Shown here: in pieces, positions 35,801-50,800 of the stretch
How positions within the stretch are numbered: the stretch's first letter is position 1
How the letters are laid out: each line of letters opens with the position of its first letter
Source: Okapia johnstoni
Lineage: Eukaryota > Chordata > Mammalia > Artiodactyla > Giraffidae
Direction: 5' to 3'
Assembly (NCBI GenBank): GCA_024291935.2
Contig: CM044307.1
Location: 101,313,461 to 101,377,460 of the forward strand
Length of the DNA stretch: 64,000 nucleotides
Program-made: the position numbers and the translations under genes
The notes under the pieces: generated by a model
Told to the model about the DNA's origin: nothing
Databases searched by the model: none
The model's input: the letters and a program-made list of their open reading frames with translations, nothing else

Positions 35801-38800
35801 TAAAGAATACATCTGCAATGTGGGAGACCTGGGTTCAATCCCTGGGTTGGGAGATCCCTTGGAGAAGGAAACGGCTACCCACTCCAGTATTCTGGCCTGG
35901 AGAATTCCGTGGACTGTATAGTCCATGGCATTGCAAAGAGTTGGACATGACTGAGCAACTTTCACTTCACTTCCTATAAACCAGACACTGTTTCTCTTTA
36001 TTTTTCCAGTATCTCTCTTTTTTAGGGTATTTATAGGTTCATAGCAAAATTGAAGGAAAGATAGAGATTACCCATGTACCCTCTGCCTCCAGACACACAT
36101 TGCCTCCCCCATTAGCAGCATCACCAACCAGGATAGTATTCTGTTACAACCCAGGAGCCTGTGTTGATATATCATAATCACTCAAAGCCTAGGGTTTCCA
36201 TCATGGTTCAGTCTTGGTTTCATTCATTCTATGGGTTTGGATAAATATAATATGTACTCATCATTTTATTATAGTACAGATTATTTTCATTGTCCTAAAA
36301 TCCTTCTTTTCCCTGTCTATTCATTCCTTCCCCACCTCCTTCAATCTCTTTTGTAGGCATTCATTTCTTCACCTAATTTTGCTTTAATTTTGGTTTTTCC
36401 CAGATCCCTCTTAAATGTGAGTGATCTTATCCATTTCTTATTTTTTTCCCACCTGAACCAGTTCCCAAGTGTTTATCTAGCTCACTTTGCTCTTATGAGT
36501 TTCAGTTCAGTTCAGTCACTTAGTCATGTCTGATTCATTGTGACCCCGTGAACCGCAGCACACCAGGCCTCCTTGTCCATCAGCAACTCCTGGAGTCCAC
36601 CCATACTCATGTCCATCGAGTCGGTGATGCCATCCAACCATCCCATCCTCTGTCGTCCCCTTCTCCGCCTGCCCTCAATCTTCCCCAGCATCAGGGTCTT
36701 TTCCAATGAGTCAGCTCTTCGCATCAGGTGGCCAAAGTATTGGAGTTTCAGCTTCAACATCAGTCCTTCCAATGAACACCCAGGACTGGTCTCCTTTAGG
36801 AGGGACTGGTTGGATCTCCTTGCAGTCCAAGGGATTCTCAAGAGTCTTCTCCAACACCATAGTTCAAAAAGTGTCAGACATCTAATTTTCTTCTGCTTAT
36901 TTATCCCTTTTGAAATTTTCCACAGACACTTCAATATTGCCAAAACTAACTTGTCACATCCTTCCCATCAAACCTGCTCCACTTCCTCTATTTCTTACCT
37001 CTGTGAACAATACAATAATGTGAACCTGAAAAGTTGGAGGTCTCCATTTCACTTCTTTCACTGTAGACACCAAGGTTTTAGAGTTCAGTTTTACTAAAAG
37101 AGATACAGAACAATCTGAAGATTTTAGTCAATACCAGTGAGATAAGGAGAGAGTGACATTTTTCTCCAAACATTCCTAACACTGTGGAATAGCTCATGAA
37201 GTCTCATTTTGGTTAAAGTTTTGTAGAAAACTTGAGACCTAACACTATCTTTGTCTAATCTGTGTTTTCTTCTTGGTGTTCCATCTATTTTTATTTCCTG
37301 CCACTCTGTTCTCCATGAGATACCCTGATCTCTCGTGACCCAAGGCAAATTCTATCAGTTTTGATACCAGTTTTCCTTTGGAACTTTGTGTAAGCTTGGG
37401 TGAAACTATTGGCAATCTTTATATCGGCAATCTTTAACTGCATTTTCATCATTCCCTTAATGAGATTTCTTTATCTTTTAATGGGCAGTGAAGGAAATTC
37501 TAATAAAGATTCCTCAAACCACAGTTCATCTTAGAAGTCCCCCTTCCAGTTTGCTAGTCTCTTTCCAGTAGGCCAGTTATATACATATATTTCTTTCCTG
37601 CTTCTAGCATGGTGGTTCTGAACTGTTTAAATTAGAATGCTTTCTTCTAACAGTTATAGTTACTGGTTTTTGTTATGAAGTTAGATCATATGCTCATGAG
37701 AGGTAAAGTGAAGCTCTCAAGGAATCCTTGAGGTGGTTATGAATTTTTCTAAAGCATCTAAGATACAGATTCTGCTTTAAGATACTTAAAAATAATTTGG
37801 AAAGTGAGAAAAACATCAAAGTAACTATTTTAAAAAACCTTCCTTTGTAATAATAGCTGAGTCCTATAATATCTTCTAAGTGCAGATCTATGTGATTTAC
37901 TTGTATGACATGAGAGGAAATGAGCACATCTGTGGACAGGCATGAGTCTGATCTTAACCATTATACTCTACGACCTTTCAAGCTGGTCTCTTGAGGTTGA
38001 CATCAGAGTTAACTTCTGGGTTAATCCTTGTGGTAGACTGAGAAAGTCATCACCCCTTTAAGTAAACCCATGCTGAGTAAGTGTGAGTTTGTTACTGGAT
38101 GTCATAGAAAAAGACTGATTCATCATTACATACTAGCTTCCAAATGGGACTTGACCATTCAATAGGAACTTAATGAAAGATAATTTCTATATTCCAGTTT
38201 TGGAAGGGTTACACAGGTAATTCTCATTGAGTTCTTTAAACAACCTTATGAATAGCCAATGTAATTATTCTCATTTTATAGATAAGGAAAATGAACTCAG
38301 AAATATCCTGGGTCACATAGCTAATAAATGGCCACACCAGACCTCAAACCTGTATCTGTTTGACCAACACTCATGTCCTAATCATTTGACCATACTGCCT
38401 CTGAGCTTCTGTCTGTTTTCAAAATGGCAGTACAATATATGCAATACAGCAGACTCTTTAGGGAAATGATACTCCTCCATTCTACTTGATGGAATTGGAA
38501 TGTACTGTTTTAAAATCTCTAGAATATCTGAAGGGAGCAGGTCTTTTTAGTTTTCATCCATGCCCCTAGCTTGGCACTGTGCTTGATGGTGGGGATGGCA
38601 TCATAATGACAGTATGGACATAGCCTCAGTTTTCATAGAACTCACTGTCTCTAAGAATTATATTTGATTTTGAGGCACTCTTATGTGCCTGGTCTTTTTG
38701 CATTCATACTCTAAACCTGTTGACTGCCATGCAGAGCAGTCCTGATTAGCTCCACTGCACTGGTGAAAATATTTCATTTCTAAGAGGTTAGCAGTTGTCT

Positions 38801-41800
38801 GTTACTTAGATATTAAGTGGCAAAACTGTTGATTAGGATCCAGGTATATTTTTGTCAAAGCTTTTACTTTTCCTACTACCCCATTCAAGGAGAGTAGCTA
38901 CTACCTAGAGAGAGATTTATTACTTCTGAAAGTTGAGGTTGATGATATTCACTACTGACATCCTTACCAGAATGGCAATAGAAACCTCTTCTGATGCTTA
39001 AGACTTATTTGATGACTTGAATCAAAACAACCTCTGAAGAATATAGGGCACAGGCTTGGCATTGTTTTGAGCACTTCACATGCACTGCCTGTAATGCTCA
39101 CAACAAATTAGATGTAGTTTCTATCATTATACCTATTTTACAGATGAGAAAACAGAGGTTTAATGTGAAAATTTATTCTCCTGAAGACATGGCTAATGAA
39201 TGGATGAAAATGAACTCTGCCTCCAGCTCAGAATCTTTATCATGAAGGAAATCTACATGAAAATATGAAACTGGTTGATGATTTAACAATCTTAGAAAAT
39301 TTTATAATATAGATATCTAATAAAAATCTTTAAATACACATATTTGAAATGTGACCTTTCTTTTAAATTGGCTAATTTGTACATCTTATTACAGAAAGAA
39401 GGTCATCTCACATGGACAGATGGATCATCTTTTGACCTTAAGGAAAATGAAATACTTTCTTTTCCACTACTACCCAAGAATGAAACAGAGTGCTACATTT
39501 TACAGCAAAACTCAACTGGATCAAACTATTTCTTTACAGGATTTTTCTGTTATGTTCCCTTGCCATATATTTGTGAATATGAATGTAATTATTTTTTTAG
39601 TATTTGTCTATTCATGCACCTTATTCTTTTATTGCTTTAAAGATAGAATTATAATTTCTAATAAAAATAATTCTCTTCTATTTCTTTTAGCACCTTCTCT
39701 TCAGGAAAACCTTTTGTTCTATATAAAGGATGTTGGAACAACTGAGGTCGTGTTTAGCTGGAATAATTTGAGTGCTTGGAATAATTTGGATAAGTGGCTG
39801 AAACTTGGGTATAAAATTATCATTAAATATTATTTAGATTGTACAGAAGAGCAACATTTTGAAAGCATCCCCCCAGATACTACAGAGAAAGCAATTACAC
39901 AATTGTATCCTGGCCGTGTTTACAGATTTTTATTCTCTGCAATAAATGAATGGGAGGCAAAAACTACTTTAAGTCCAATATTCGTTGTTGAAACACGTAA
40001 GTTATAAGACATCTGAAAGTGCAATTTTTCAAATATTTAGTATCATCATTAGTACATAATTCCTGAGGGTCTGCTATTTGCTCATAACATTCTGAGAAAT
40101 CTCTCTTTAACCATTTTAAATTACAATGAATCTGTTTATGTGTTTGGCTTTCCTATTAAACTATACACCCAGAAGGGCAGGAACTCTATCTTATTTACAG
40201 TAATTAGACTGTTTCCCAGTTCACAGTAGGTAATAAGTTGGGGTGAAGCTGAATATTTGATGTGCTAAAGCAGGAGAGAAACAGTCATGCATCTTGGATT
40301 ATAAGGGACTTACAATGGAGAGAATTAGTAAGGAATAAAATTAAATGCAAACAAAATCGTATAGAAAAATGTAATTACCCAAATTCCCAGTTCACAGTAC
40401 ATTTAATAAATGCTATTTAGAATTCAGAGGGTGAGTGACAGGGGCAGAATTATGGAGAGGATAGGCTTAGATTCAAACTTGAAGGAAGAAAAGCACATTG
40501 TGAGCAAAAGTGTGGTGATGTGAATTTGTAGGAAAAGAACAGTGTGCATCTACTGGAGATCTTCGGGCATGAGGGTAACAGCGGTTTGAGCAGTAGGTGG
40601 CATCAGATTTGGGCATGCCAGCAGTCTCTGTCTTAGATGGTTGGACTTGACCTTAGAAACAAAGGAAATCCATGAAGATGGTTTCTAAGTCTTGTTTTAC
40701 CTTTTCCAAGTACTTTTAATGCATTATCTTACAGTCTGACTCTCAGCGTTTGGAGTAGCTATAGAGAAATGAGAAAACTGAGCTTCAGAAAGGATACGTC
40801 AACTGACTAGACTAACATGGCTTGGTAAGCCATGCAGCAATCCAGGAACCCAGATGGTCTTATTTTAACTGTTGAACTATTGCTTCTAAGGAAAGAATCA
40901 AAAAGAATGTGCGTGCATGTCTGTGTGTTGGGAGGGTAGGGAACGGATGCAGGTTTGAGGCTGATAATGTGCAAGGTGCCGTTTTAGGAAAGCTAATATG
41001 GAGGGATTAACTGGGGAAATAACTGGCACCAGATGAAGCAATTTGGAGCTGGGAACTATTTCTGTAAGAGGATGGGTGCCTGCTTTCCAGTGATGTTAGG
41101 GATGAAGAATACAGAATATGCAGTCCCTGCCCTCTTGTCTGACAAGGCCAAAGTAAATGACGCATACAGCATACGAAGACTGAGTGCCAGAGTATCATTT
41201 TGGTGATGCTTGTAATAAAATTACACAGTAGTGTGTGTCAAACACTTTGACAAGTGCTTTACCCTCCATATTTTATTTAATCTTCATAATTACTACTATA
41301 ATTCCCATTTTATATCCAAAAAACCTGAGGCTCAGAATAAGTATTTCACTCAGGAAGTTGGAGATATAAATTGGAAGGGTCAGGGCTCAAGTCTAATTTT
41401 CCTTTTCTCTCCAAATTTAGAGTATCATGGAAGTACTGAGAAGTAAGAGGTTACTCTGCCAAACCGTGTTACTAGTATAATGTCTTTTTTTTTTTTTTTG
41501 GTTTCTTCTCATCTACTAGGTCCATTATCACCTCAAAACGTCACAGTTACTCATGTGACCCCAACGGAAATATTTTTACACTGGGATGCTCCGGATTCTG
41601 TATCTTTTGACCATTATTTTGTGGTTATTTTGGATGCTGAAAATGCTAAATCAGAAGTATTTGTTGAAAAACCCAATACATCCACAACAATTGGAAATCT
41701 CGAATTTTTCCATCATTATCTGATCTATCTATTTAGTGTGGCAGAAAGAGGAACTCTAAGCTACTTTGAGAAACCTATTTCAGCCATTACAGGTATGGGC

Positions 41801-44800
41801 ACATTTTGCCTTTTGATCAGTACAAACTGCATACTTTGAAATACTGTTTTGCTGAAATTTAATTGTGTTGATTCTTTATAGGTACAAAATGATCACAGTT
41901 GAACATTTGTCTAGATGTTGAATCATGATTATAAGCATGGATTCTAAATACTAAATTAATTTAGATTTACATGAACTCCTTAAGTATTTGCATTTTTCCT
42001 ACCAGAGTTCCTGGAAGGAATGTTTCTTATCATAGCCTTTGTTTGAAAATAAATTATCCTAAAAGATGAAGATTAGTCATCCAGTTCTCTTTGATAGCTT
42101 CAGACCCAACAAGTAGGTCTGCACATGTAATCATGCTCTTTTCCTACGCAATGTTATGCGTTGACCTCTAGGAAGCAGTGTCACCCCAGGACTTTTGGCA
42201 AATATGTTTCTAAACTACACTCACCTGGCAAAGCAGTTGTTGAATCATTGTCTAGAACATAATCATTAAAGTAACCTATCTTTTAATTAAGCATTCTATT
42301 TACCCCCTAAAGTCAGTCTTTTTTGAAAGGAGAAAACTCAATTCATGAAAGCACATAACTCAGCACATTGTATAGTTTATGCATGTATAGTTAATATATT
42401 TATATGCAAGGTTCTCTGAAATTTCACCAGCTAAAATTTAAACACACAAGAACTGAGGGAGGAGGAATGGAAAACCTGCATGTGCACAGCCACAGATTAA
42501 TTAACCTTCTCATACTTGGGAATACTTGGGATTCTTTGAAGATGACAAAGATGATTATTTGTAAAACAAATAATAAAATACATCATTTCATGCTTAATGC
42601 AAATATTTAAGATACATGCATTCAGTGTTGCAAATCCTAATCAGAAGTGTTTTTCCAGTTGGATACTACAGAGCAGATGTTTTCTTATCCCCAAGCTCAG
42701 ACAAAGCATGTCAATTGATACATGCTTGATTGAGTTCCTGACACTTTAGGAAGATGGTTTCATTTTTAACTGACAGGCACACTAGGAAGATTTCTCACAG
42801 ATTCATTAATTTTTAAATCACGTTAAAATCTTCCATGGGATGTACCTATTTGTGTAGTAGAGGGACAGGAGAAAGGTACATGTGAGTCTGCACATTTAAT
42901 TGTGTGACTTTCTATGTATGTTGACTATAAACTGACATAGCAGTGCGTGTTTAAGGATTTAGTAATCCAGTGCTCTTCTACTTTCCTATGGTTGAAGCAA
43001 TATTCCTTTTTTCCCATTCATTATTTACTCAATAGATTATGTTTTAGTGTCAGAAATTGCGTTGGAGACTAGAAATACAAAGATGAATAAGACTAGGATC
43101 TACCTTCAGAGGGCTTACATATTATCAGAGTGAGACAAGTTTTTTAAAATAATGATTCTGTATTATAGTTGCTATGAAGGCTTATGCTGTTGATACTATA
43201 GGAGCATAGAGAGAAATCAGTTAACTCAGCCTGGGGTACAAGGATAGCCATGAGAATCTTTGTGGAGGGGTAATACGCTAAGTCATGAGGGAAGGTAAGA
43301 GTGAGCCAAGCAGGAGTGGGGATCCAGAAGGATGCTGCTAGGAGGGCAAACGGCATGTGGGTAGACGGAGAGGACTGAAGCAGCAGCATCTACCTAGCTA
43401 TCCCTGGGAAAGCCAGAGAAGGCTTTTTGAAGACTGACGACTGAACATTAGGAAATGATGAGTAGATTGGCATGGCTGGAGTACAGGGGGGCATATAGTG
43501 AGAGTCTAGAAAATGTAAGCTAGGCACTCAACAGGAAGAGACTTGATGGAGTACATTTTATTCATTAAAATTTAACTGTTTTGGGTTAATAAAGTCTTTG
43601 AAAATGTGGAAAAAATAATGGACTTTCTTCCATAAAAATACACAGGCATGTATAGAAAATTCTTTGAGTAACTATAGGACTATAACAGACTCCTAAGTTT
43701 TGTAGGTGTGTAAGAAAAAATATCTGAAGTTGTTACACCATGGAATCTTTTGAACAGTTTTTCTAATTGAGCTATTCTGACATTTCCTGATAACTTTATG
43801 TAATCGATTTCAACACCTACAGTCAAGCTAGCTTCAGTTTTTTGAAATGAAGTTATGAAATGAATAGACCCAGACTATTTTCCTAAGAAATTAAAATGTA
43901 GTGTTTGATTTTGTCGATTAGGAAATGAACTTCAAAACATATTGAAAATCAACTTATAGTTTCTGAAAACAAAATGACTATGAAAATCATGGAGAATTCT
44001 TTTTTAAATTATTTTTTCATCGAAGGATAATTGTTTTACAGAATTTGTTGTTTTCTGTAAAACATCAACATGAATCAGCCATAGGTGTACATATGTCCCT
44101 TCCCTCTTGAACCTCCCTCCCCTCTCCCTCACCATCCCACCCCTCTAGGTTGATACAGAGCCCCTGTTTGAGTTCCCTGAGACATACAGCAAATTCCCAT
44201 TGGCTATCCATTTTACATATGGTAATGTAACTTTCTATGTTACTCTCTCCATACATCTCACCTCTCCTCCCCTCTTCACGTGTCCATAAGTCTGTTCTCT
44301 ATGTCTGTTTCTCCATTGTTGCCTTGCAGATAAATTCATCAGTACCATACTCCTAGATTCCATATATATGTGTTAGTATACGATATGCTTACAATATAGA
44401 TACGTTAGTACTTTTTGATGAGGGCCATTCTGACCGGTGTGAGGTGATATCTCATTGTAGTTTTGATTGGCATTTCTCTAGTAATGAGCAATATTGAGCA
44501 TCTTTTCCTGTGTTTGTTAGCCATCTGTATGTTTTCTTTGGAGAAATGTCTGTTTAGGTCTTTTTCCCACTTTTTGATTGAGTTGTTTGTTTTTCTGGTA
44601 TTGAATTGTTTGAGCTGCTTTTATATTTTGGAAATTAATCCTTTGTCAGCTGTTTCATTTGCTATTATTTTCTCCCATTCTGAGGGTTGTCTTTTCACCT
44701 TATTTATAGTTTCCTTTTCTGTGCAAAGGCTTTTAAGTTTAACTAGGTCCCGCTTGTTTACTTTTGCTTTTATTTCCATTACTCTAGGAGGTGGGTCACA

Positions 44801-47800
44801 GAGGATAATGATTTGATTTATGTTATCCAGTGTTCTGCTAATGTTTTCCTCTAAAAGTTTTATAGTTTCTGGTCTTACATTTAGGTCTTTAATCCATTTT
44901 AAGTTTATCTTTGTGTATGCTGTTAGAAAGTGTTCTATTTCATTCTTTTACAAGTAGCTGTCCAATTTTCCCAGCACCACTTATTGAAAAGGCTATCTTT
45001 GCCCCATTGTATATTCTTGCCTCCTTTGCCAAAAATAAGGTACCCATAGATGTGTGGGTTTATTTTTGGACTTTCTGTTTGTTCCATTGGTCTATATTTC
45101 TGTTTTTGTGTCAGTACTGCACTGTCTTGATGACTGTAGCTTTGTAGTATAATCTGAAGTCAGGAAAGTTGATTCCTCCAGCTCCATTCTTTCTCAAGAC
45201 TGCTTTGGCTATTCAGGGTCTTTTGTGTATGAATTGTGAAATTTTTTGTTCTAATTCTGTGAAGAATGCCATTGGTAATTTGATAGGAATCACACTGAGT
45301 CTGTAGATTGCATTTGGTAGATTGTCATTTTCACAATATTGATACTTCCTACCCAGGAACATGGAATCTCTCTCTATCTGTTTATGACATCTTTGAATTC
45401 TTTCATCAGTGTCTTATAATTTTCTGTATACAGCTTTTTTGTCTCCTTGAGTAGGTCTATTCCTATATATTTTACTCTTTTTGTTGCAATGGTGAATGGG
45501 ATTGGAAAATCATGGAGAATTCTTTAAAGATTACTTAAGGTAAAGCTTCTCTGATAGCTGAGTCAGTAAAGAATCTGCCTGCAGTGCAGGGGACCTGAGT
45601 TCAATCCCTGGGTTGAGAAGATTCCCTGGAGAAGGAAATGGCAACCCACTCCAGTATTCTTACCTGGAAAATCCTATATATAGAGGAGCCTGGTGGGCTA
45701 ACAGTCCATGGGGTTGCAAGAGTCGGACACAACTTAGCAACTAAACCACTAAACCAAGGTAAAGCTATTGAACAGTTTAAAATTGCATAATTATCCTTAG
45801 CAAACATGAACTAATTATTGATCATTGTGCCTGAGAACTATCAAAAGTTTAGAGGAGGCTTATAACATAAGACAATGAGATTAAAAGGAAGGCATTATAA
45901 TTTCCAGAGAATAGTAGTGAAAATTGTAAGGCATGATATTCAAATAAATTGTGTAAGAAGATAAACTAGTGTCTTTTGTTTGGTTATTACAAAAAAATCA
46001 AGAATATTCTCCAATACTTGAATAGTAATAGCAAAGACACATTTTTCTCTAAAATTTAGTCCTTTTCAAGACATGGTGACATGAGGATTTATTTACCTTA
46101 AACATGAATTAATACTAAACTGAGAAATTTTACTCAACAGCATGAGTAATAACAGACAATAAGCTAAAATGTATGTATTTATGTATTTCTCAAAGGTATT
46201 AATCCACCTCAGAAAATTTGTGTAAAACCTGAAGATGTGGATGAAGACAGTATAATTCTCCAGTGGGAACCCCCACAAGATGGCCATGAGGTCTACATTC
46301 AAATCAAATCCATATTGGATACTCAAGAAATCAGGAAGTTTTTTGTAAAGGATGCTAATAGATTCAAGGTTGATCACTTAATCCCTGGAATGACATATAA
46401 GATTGGAATGGCAACAGTAATGAGTGGGAACTTAAGCGAGCTGGTAACTATTCAACAAACTCTAAGTGAGAACCAGATACTTTTCATTTCTTAACAGATA
46501 TTTGCTGATTTGGGGGTATTATAAAATAGTTTCTGATAGATTTCTCTGGTAGCAGGTTTTACCTTTTTAAATAGATTGTTGGTGTATTTCAGGATCTGGA
46601 GCAATTTCCATCCATTGTATCTTGCAAATGTCCTATGCTTGTATACAGGCAACACTGTTTATGTTTAGGAACTTCATCCCGAAGTCACACTATCTAGGTT
46701 TGAATCTGAGTTCAGCTATTTGACTAACCCTGGGCAATGCATTCAACCTGTTTATGCCTCAGTTTCCAAATTTGTAAAGTGAAAGAAAATAATAGTCACA
46801 AGCCCAGGTTGCATGGGTTGTCCTGAGAATAACTGATTTAATAAATATAAGGACATAGAACAATGCCTGACATATAGGCACTGTTTGTAATTTTTATTGT
46901 ATCCACAGAGGCATGCTGTATCACACTAGAAGGAAATATTGACAGTGTATAAAAGGTTTAGGTCCAAAAAATTTTTCATTTCTCAAACAAAATTAATTCA
47001 ATGAACAATAATTATTGAAAATGTAATAAGGAGGAAGAAAGAAAAGGGAAAGGAAATACATTAAATAATATTCATAGATATTTATAAGTTGTGATAAACC
47101 TTAAGGAAAGCAGAAAAATTATGTCCATGAGAGTGTTAACTGAAAAAAAATCACAACATAAGAGCAGTGAGTTACAGTTTTATTCAGGGATCTTACTGAG
47201 GACTGTAGCCTGGGAGACAGCCTCTCAGAGAGCTTTAAGGAACTTGCTCCAAAGAGGCAGGGGGAGAGGCCAGTATACAGGTGATTTTGGCTAAGGGACC
47301 TATGCAATCAAGCATATATCATGGTGGAAGATTACTACTAGTCACAAGGAACAGATATCTCAGTTAATGATTTTAGTGCTGTCCCAAGTATGGGACGATG
47401 TAAGAATATGGGGTCATTAAAATTTTTCCTGAAGCATATCCAACTGTTTAAGGGCCTGTTTTGCCTGTTTTCACAAAGCGTAATGTGCTTCATTCTGCTC
47501 TTCATCCTGAATTCCTTTCAGGGTGTGTTGTATAGGTCAGCAACAGCAGTGGCTAGTGATTTACTGTTCCTTGCTAGAAGAGTGTGGCACTGACACTTCT
47601 TGTTTATAAGAGTAATTGAAGAGGGATGGAGGTGCTACTGTAGATGGACTGTAATAGGAGTTACATTTGATGGAGGCTTAAATGATAAGAAGGAGCCAGA
47701 GCAGAAGAAGATGGAGGAAGGGTACTTTAGAAATGAACAACTGTCATGAAGAATGTAGGACAAGGACAAACTTGGTGTCTGAGAACAAAAAGGCCAGGAT

Positions 47801-50800
47801 AAGGAAGAGGGAGAAGGGTAGTGGGAAATGATACTAAATGAGGAGTCAAGGGTCAGAGTACATGGAGCCTGCAGGCTGTGCTTCTGAGTTTGTTCTGAGG
47901 GCAGTGGAAAGTCACTGAGGGGTTTATGCAGGAGAGGTGACAAGGTGAAGTCACCTTGTCGCAAAAATGTCCTTCCTGATACAGGCAAAGAATGATTTGT
48001 ATAGGGGTGAGAATGGAACTGGGAAACTGGTTCCAGGGTGTTATAGGGTCTAGGCAAAAGATGATGGTGAGCAAGATAGGGAAGTGCAGCTGGAAAGTAG
48101 TGGACACATTTTACAATATGAAAGTCCAAGCTTTCATGCTGGAGTGCTTATGATGAGTAAGTGAAAGTCACTCAGTCACGTCAGACTCTTTGCCACCCCA
48201 CGGATGGTAGCCTGCCAGGCTCCTCTGTCCTTGGAATTCTCCAGGCAAGAATATTGGAGTGGGTAGCCAGCCATTCCCTTCTCCAGGGGATCTTCCCAAT
48301 CCAGGGATCGAACCCTGATCTCCTGCATTGCAGGTGGATTCTTTACCATGAGTTACCAGGGTAGCCCCTGATGATGAGCAGAGGAAGGGAGAAACTGGGG
48401 GTTTGACTTGACTAATTTAGGTGAATAGTGATGACTCTGAGGAAGGAAAGATCATTGGACCTCACAGGTCTTTTAGTTAACAATAAGGGTAGCCTGGTGG
48501 GAAAAATGAATTAATTAAAAAAAAATTATGTGTTAGCAGTGTCTATATTCTACCAGCATCAAATCTTCCCATTTTATCTTTCAAAGACTAAACTGAAATT
48601 TATTTCCATAGTTCCATACCTAAATTTTTGAGAAAAACTACCTAAAGATAATTGTAATAGAAGACAGTTATGCAAAAGAAGACAATTTGATAATTAAGCA
48701 AGATATATTGCTAAAAAATCTATTTTATATCTACTAAACAACCCAACATAAATTTATGTGCAGAATGGAAGGGTAAAACTAAAATGGGTAGATGGGAAAT
48801 GAGCTGTTGTCTTAGAGCCACCAATCATTACCAGGATGGGGTTAGATTTTCCCCATACTGTCTCTGGGCCTAAGTTTTTGCTCCAAAAGATTTAGATCAC
48901 TGAATATATTTTTAAACTGAGTTTCACCTGTAAAGTCCTATTCTTGTTTGACTCTAGGGAACTTAGCATATTTCAACCCATTTACCATCTAAAAACAAAT
49001 CTTACCATCCTTTCTAGATAATCAGTTCCTTTGAAATCTTATTCAGATATCTATCTTCAGGTGCAAACATAGATCTAGACTCTGCTTAATTCAGATACTT
49101 ATTGATAAAGTCAGTATCTAACATGAATGCTGAAACATGGATTAACATATATAAATCTGAGGAAGGATAATAGAATTTTAGGGCTTAAAGTTCTATTTAA
49201 CTTTTTTAAAGTTGTTTCTTTTGAACTGTTTTAAAGTTCAAAAACAGATCTTCTGGCCAATGCAGCAAGGATATACCATTCTTCTGATCATTGTGTGACG
49301 CACCTCTATAATTTCCCTCTAATCTGGAACCGTGTCTGTCACTCCAGAGTGTCACAAAGCAGATCTACTCATTGATTCATGTGAAAGGCCATCATGTTTG
49401 GAAACACCCATTATGTGCTCGTGGTGTCTATATTTTCTCTTCTTCTGGTGAATTTTCTCTAGCTCCTTCAAATACTCCACTATTTCTTTTTTAAAAAAAC
49501 ATCATTTATTTTTGGCTGTTCTGGGTCTTCACTGCTGGGGAAGCTTTTCTTTAGTTGTGATGGGTGGGGACTGCTGTCTAGTTGCAGTGCACGGGCTTCT
49601 CATTGTGATGGCCTCTCTTGTTGAGGAGCACTGGTTCTAGGGCATTCAGAAGTTGTGGTTCCCCAGCTCTAGAGCACAGCCCCAATAGTTGCGCAGGCTT
49701 AGCTGCTCCATGGCATGTAAGATCTTCTCAGCTCAGGGATCGATCCCTTGTCTCCTGCATTTGCAGGCGGATTCTTTACCTCTGAGCCAAAGGGAAGCCC
49801 TCCACTATTTCTTATAATCCTGTCGATCTTTCTATTCAGTTCTTAATCTTTATAATCACTTTTGGCATCACCTGATTAATTATCATTCATCATTTTTACT
49901 TGTGTCAAGATGATTAAGCAAATATTAGCCTATCCCAAGGCGCATAGATAGACATTCTTTCCTTGTATTCATTTAACAAATAATTACTGATTATTATCCT
50001 TCATTGGATTGGCCAAAAATTTTCGTTTGGGTGTTTACAATCTTATGGAAAAACCCAAATGAACTTTTTGGCCAACCCGATATTATGTTCTGTTTCTCTT
50101 TCTTCCATACACTTTGAGGCAGTCAAGCATAGAGGGACTTTTACCTTTTAATGAGCTTCTACATGTTACAGAAATATAGAAAAAAAATTAATTTGCACAT
50201 TCCTTTTTCCTTTGAACCTTCTCTCTCCATCTGTCTGTGTTATCTCAAAAGCAATTGTTGATAATGAAACTTGATCTCTGGTTATTACTATGCACCTGAT
50301 CTATAAAATGTGCCTTTTGGGAGAAGGCGGTGCTTATGACAATGGACCTTGGAACCAGATTACCTGGGCTAGAGTTCCAGCTCCACAATGACCAGTTTAT
50401 GTCCTTTGGAAAGTCATTCAATCTTTTTGGTCTTCAGTTTTCTTCTCCCTAAAATGAGAGTGATGATAATCTTACTTACGTTATGCAGTTAATATAATTT
50501 AAAGGCTCAGACACCAAGCAAACACTCTGAGAGTCTTGGTGATTGTTATTTTTATCTCTCTGCAGAAGTAGAGTGATGGTACTGAGGAGCTTTGGCCATC
50601 TGTAGTGGGAAGTAAAGTTGTTCTAACTGTTTATGTGTCTCTTTTTATCAGAGGAATTAATGAACCCATTTTTCTTGACAGAAGGAGAGCTGTAAGAGAA
50701 CTGGTGTTTGACTTTTCTTTTTTTTTTCTCACAAAAGAATAAATTTTAAGATAGACGGCATCCCTGAGGGCTCTTCTAACAAACCTATAATAAAAGCCTT

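Noticed and set aside
39351..40007. 218-codon continuous open frame covering an intron and exon 7
   Set aside because: Chance read-through: its first part is a different frame from the lectin exon, and only 39691-39996 is coding.
46237..46494. ATG at 46237 as a start codon
   Set aside because: It is an internal Met of FN3-5. The frame is open upstream to a splice acceptor at 46195.
47635..48129. 164-codon minus-strand open frame rich in Ser, Pro and His
   Set aside because: Lies in probable old LINE-related intronic sequence, with no domain or splice support.
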